NCBI RefSeq assembly: GCF_002261185.1 | Contig: NZ_NEVQ01000001.1 | Span: 404,615 to 468,614, forward strand | From: Bordetella genomosp. 4 | GTDB lineage: Bacteria; Pseudomonadota; Gammaproteobacteria; Burkholderiales; Burkholderiaceae_B | DNA: 64,000 bases | Direction of reading: 5' to 3' | Shown here: positions 61,518 through 64,000 of the stretch, one piece after another | Layout of the letters: every line of letters begins with the position of its first letter | Position numbering within the stretch: the stretch's first letter is position 1 | Translations under genes and position numbers: made by a program | The notes under the pieces: model-generated | Seen by the model: only the letters and a program-made list of their open reading frames with translations | Database searches by the model: none | Told to the model about the DNA's origin: nothing

Positions 61518-63575
61518 ATGTCTGATAGCGCACCCATAGGCCATGGCTTGAATCCCGCTCAGAAAGAGGCGGTGCTGTACCTGGACGGACCATGTCTGGT
61601 CCTGGCGGGGGCGGGCAGCGGCAAGACGCGTGTGATCACACAGAAAATTGCGTATTTGCTGCGCGAGTGCGGCTATATGGGGCGCAACGTTGTGGCATTG
61701 ACGTTCACGAACAAGGCCGCGCGCGAAATGGACGAGCGTCTGCGCACCTTGGTCGATCGGAAGCTGGCCAAAGGCCTGACTATCAGCACATTCCATTCAC
61801 TCGGCGTCAAGATGCTGCGCGAAGAGGCCCGTCATGCGGGGCTCAAGCCCCAGTTTTCGATTCTGGATGCGGATGACGCCATGGCCATCATCCAGGAACT
61901 GCTGGTGACCACGGATCGTGGCCGTCTACGCACTGTGCAGTCGACGATTTCGTTGTGGAAAAACGCCTTGCTCAGTCCGGATGATGCGGCACGCGTTGCT
62001 GCGACGCCAGCTGAATCAGAGGCTGCGACGGTATATCGTCATTACGCGGCGACGCTGGCGGCCTATCAGGCAGTGGATTTCGACGACCTGATTCGTATCC
62101 CCGCGCAGTTGCTCGATAGCAATGAGGAAGTCCGTACGCGTTGGCAAAATCGCGTGCGCTATTTGCTCGTCGACGAATACCAGGATACCAATGCCTGTCA
62201 GTATCGCCTCGTGCAGTTGCTGTGTGGCGACCGGGCGATGTTTACCGCCGTGGGTGACGATGATCAGGCCATTTACGCATGGCGCGGCGCCACCATGGAA
62301 AATCTGGCCAAGCTCACGACGGATTACCCGCAACTCAAGCTCATCAAGCTCGAGCAAAACTATCGTTCGGTGCAGCGTATTCTGGCCGCGGCCAATACGG
62401 TGATCGAAAAAAACCCAAAGCTGTTCGAGAAAAAACTCTGGTCAGATCTGGGGGTGGGCGAGCCGATCGTGGTGTCGCCTATGGATAATGATGAACACGA
62501 GGCCCAATCGATCGCGATGAAGATTTCGGCGTCGCGTTTTGAGCGTCAGGCGCAATGGAAAGATTTTGCGATCCTGTACCGGGGCAACCATCAGTCGCGC
62601 ATTTTGGAACAAGCGCTGCGCAATCTGAAAATCCCGTACACGATAGCGGGCGGGCAGAGCTTTTTTGACAAGGCCGAAATTCGCGACATCCTGGCGTATC
62701 TGCGCTTGATCGCCAACGACGATGACGACCCCGCTTTCATTCGTGCTGCTACGACCCCCAAACGCGGCATTGGACAGGCCACGTTGCAGGTCCTGGGCCA
62801 ATACGCGGCGCAACGCGAAGTTTCTTTGCTGGCGGCTGCAGCCGAGTCTGGGTTGGAGAGCCTGCTGCAGCCCCGCCAGCTAGAGTCATTGCGAACCTTT
62901 GCGGAATACATTCGACGTCTGCAATGGCGCGCGGGGCGTGGCCACACGGATGGCACGGGCTCTCCTGAGCCTGCAGGCGCGATTCTGGACGACATGCTGG
63001 GCGCGATTCAATACGAGCGCCATCTGTACGACACGCTGGAGGAAAAACCCGCGCAGACGCGCTGGGAAAACGTGTTGGAACTCACCGGTTGGCTTAAACG
63101 CAAAGCCGAGGAAGACGGCATGTCACTGTTTGATCTGGTGCAGCACGTCGCCTTGATCACCATGCTGGAACGCGGCGAAGAAGAAGAGCCCGACGCTGTC
63201 AAAATGTCGACACTGCATGCATCAAAGGGATTGGAATATCCCCACGTTTATCTGGCGGGTGTGGAGGAAGGTCTGTTGCCTCACCTCGGCAAAGACGACG
63301 AGGATGGCGATCCCGCGCGCGCCGCGGAAAACCTGGCCACGCGGATCCAGGAAGAGCGTCGCTTGATGTATGTGGGGATCACACGCGCACAACGCAGTCT
63401 GCATCTGAGCTGGTGCAAAAAACGTCGCCGCGCACGGGAGGATATCATTCGCGAGCCTTCCCGCTTTATCGAGGAAATGGGGCTGGGCGACGTGCGTGTC
63501 GAAGAAGATGACGCGACACGTGCGATGAGCCCTAAAGAGCGATTGGGGATGTTGAAGGCACTGCTGAAGAAGTGA
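61518..63575 (+). CDS. rep: ATP-dependent DNA helicase Rep (UvrD/Rep family)
   Basis: 685 residues. SF1 motifs: LAGAGSGKTRVIT, ALTFTNKAAREM, DEYQDTN, GDDDQAIYAWRGA, LEQNYRS and the C-terminal TLHASKGLEYPHVYL. Rep rather than UvrD is favoured by the length and the C-terminal LMYVGITRAQRSL...SPKERLGMLKALL ending. It unwinds 3'-5' and clears protein blocks ahead of forks. ATG 61518 chosen; TTG 61509 is upstream. Confidence 0.92.
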   Translation: MSDSAPIGHGLNPAQKEAVLYLDGPCLVLAGAGSGKTRVITQKIAYLLRECGYMGRNVVALTFTNKAAREMDERLRTLVDRKLAKGLTISTFHSLGVKMLREEARHAGLKPQFSILDADDAMAIIQELLVTTDRGRLRTVQSTISLWKNALLSPDDAARVAATPAESEAATVYRHYAATLAAYQAVDFDDLIRIPAQLLDSNEEVRTRWQNRVRYLLVDEYQDTNACQYRLVQLLCGDRAMFTAVGDDDQAIYAWRGATMENLAKLTTDYPQLKLIKLEQNYRSVQRILAAANTVIEKNPKLFEKKLWSDLGVGEPIVVSPMDNDEHEAQSIAMKISASRFERQAQWKDFAILYRGNHQSRILEQALRNLKIPYTIAGGQSFFDKAEIRDILAYLRLIANDDDDPAFIRAATTPKRGIGQATLQVLGQYAAQREVSLLAAAAESGLESLLQPRQLESLRTFAEYIRRLQWRAGRGHTDGTGSPEPAGAILDDMLGAIQYERHLYDTLEEKPAQTRWENVLELTGWLKRKAEEDGMSLFDLVQHVALITMLERGEEEEPDAVKMSTLHASKGLEYPHVYLAGVEEGLLPHLGKDDEDGDPARAAENLATRIQEERRLMYVGITRAQRSLHLSWCKKRRRAREDIIREPSRFIEEMGLGDVRVEEDDATRAMSPKERLGMLKALLKK

Positions 63576-63674
63576 CTGCGCGGCGGAGTTTGCCGGGGGT
63601 GAGTGATTGGTCGGCTGAATCTGCTTGCTCAGGCTTGAGGTTTAAGTTGGTGAGGGGGGCGTGTTTGTTGGACG

Positions 63675-63835
63675 TCGAGCCGAGGCAATCGGGCCGTGCG
63701 GGCTTCACAAAGCCGGTCCGGCGCGCGGGCGCCGGACATCGTGTTCGCTCGTCTCGTCCGCGCCTTCGCGCTCCCTTCGACGTCCGCTCCACTCGGCTTT
63801 GAGGCGCCCGCACGGCCCGATTGCCTCGGCTCGAC
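63675..63835. repeat. 161-bp element with 30-bp perfect terminal inverted repeats
   Basis: Left arm 63675-63704, right arm 63806-63835; they are exact reverse complements (starting GTCGAGCCGAGG and ending CCTCGGCTCGAC). The 101-bp core contains an 8-bp stem TCCGGCGC/GCGCCGGA. No target-site duplication or transposase is seen. Confidence 0.8.
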
Positions 63836-63921
63836 TCGCAGTCATTCAAGCTCATCACATCGCTGGCACGGCTCTCTTGCTTGGCATTTTTCTGCCGTCG
63901 CGTTGGCAAAGAGGAAGATCT

Positions 63922-63965
63922 TGCAGGGCTGCTATTCGCGCGTGCCCTGCACACGCGCGAATAGC
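63922..63965. promoter_or_regulatory. Pair of mutually exclusive hairpins
   Basis: Hairpin A pairs TGCAGGGC (63922-63929) with GCCCTGCA (63944-63951). Hairpin B pairs a 14-nt arm (63931-63944) with 63952-63965. The left arm of B lies in the loop of A, and base 63944 and the loop of B belong to A, so only one can form. No T-run follows within view. Confidence 0.5.
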
Positions 63966-64000
63966 GATCGGTCCGGGCATGCGGCGGGGTGGCGTGTTGC

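Larger units (their letters stand above)
63576..64000. other. Gene-free region with strong secondary structure
   Basis: 425 bp after rep with no convincing coding frame on either strand. It holds a 161-bp element bounded by 30-bp perfect inverted repeats and a nested pair of competing hairpins near the window end. Confidence 0.6.

Overview
The window looks like chromosomal DNA of a betaproteobacterium of the family Alcaligenaceae (Bordetella/Achromobacter-like). The reasons are the rplU-rpmA-obgE-proB order with ispB divergent, the style of the urea and formate dehydrogenase clusters, the moderately high G+C and a GC-rich intergenic repeat of a type I associate with this family. The genus cannot be fixed from the sequence alone.

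Layout, left to right. 1-1323: 5' part of a gluconate 2-dehydrogenase-type operon (GMC flavoprotein, cut by the window edge, and its Tat-exported subunit 3). 1833-4962: lipoprotein genes (CsgG, DUF4810, DUF799, then DUF1615). 5019-5969: a phosphoribosyltransferase-HAD fusion. 6114-18745: a complete nickel-free urea-use module. Allophanate hydrolase, urea carboxylase and a GntR regulator lie on the minus strand, divergent from the urea ABC transporter urtABCDE; the ~500 bp between them carries two oppositely directed sigma-54 promoters and a central NtrC-like site. 18840-18989: two identical copies of a 73-bp repeat. 19019-20759: an NlpD-like lipoprotein and an OmpR-type regulator whose phospho-Asp is Glu. 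20756-25165: proB, obgE, rpmA, rplU, then ispB and tRNA-Pro(CGG).

25394-31831 is the most interesting part: a minus-strand operon with an HlyD-type adaptor, an ABC exporter with an N-terminal C39 peptidase, a TolC-type outer-membrane protein and then four consecutive small genes, each beginning with a textbook 15-residue double-glycine leader. Three of the four peptides are paralogues. This has the architecture of a class II microcin/bacteriocin system, with no recognisable immunity gene and no peptide that I recognise.

32184-37470: an LtaS/OpgB-like sulfatase-fold protein, nudC, and molybdenum cofactor genes mobB, moeA and mobA. 37713-53381: apbC, then a periplasmic formate dehydrogenase locus (DUF3305, DUF3306, a polyferredoxin, a TorD-like chaperone, a small Tat protein, Cys-type catalytic subunit, iron-sulfur subunit, small lipoprotein, cytochrome b subunit, fdhD), and a tungstate transporter tupBCA with a divergent ModE/substrate-binding-type regulator. 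Cofactor synthesis, metal uptake, maturation and the enzyme are therefore clustered, and tungsten is a plausible metal.

53514-63575: a META/DUF4377 lipoprotein, DNA repair genes tag and ogt, a PPOX-fold protein behind a Fur-like box, a regulator with a Fis-type C-terminal helix-turn-helix but no AAA+ domain, hemE, an AT-rich spacer with a perfect DnaA box, priA and rep. The last 425 bp have no gene but hold a 30-bp perfect inverted repeat around a 101-bp core, and a pair of mutually exclusive hairpins.
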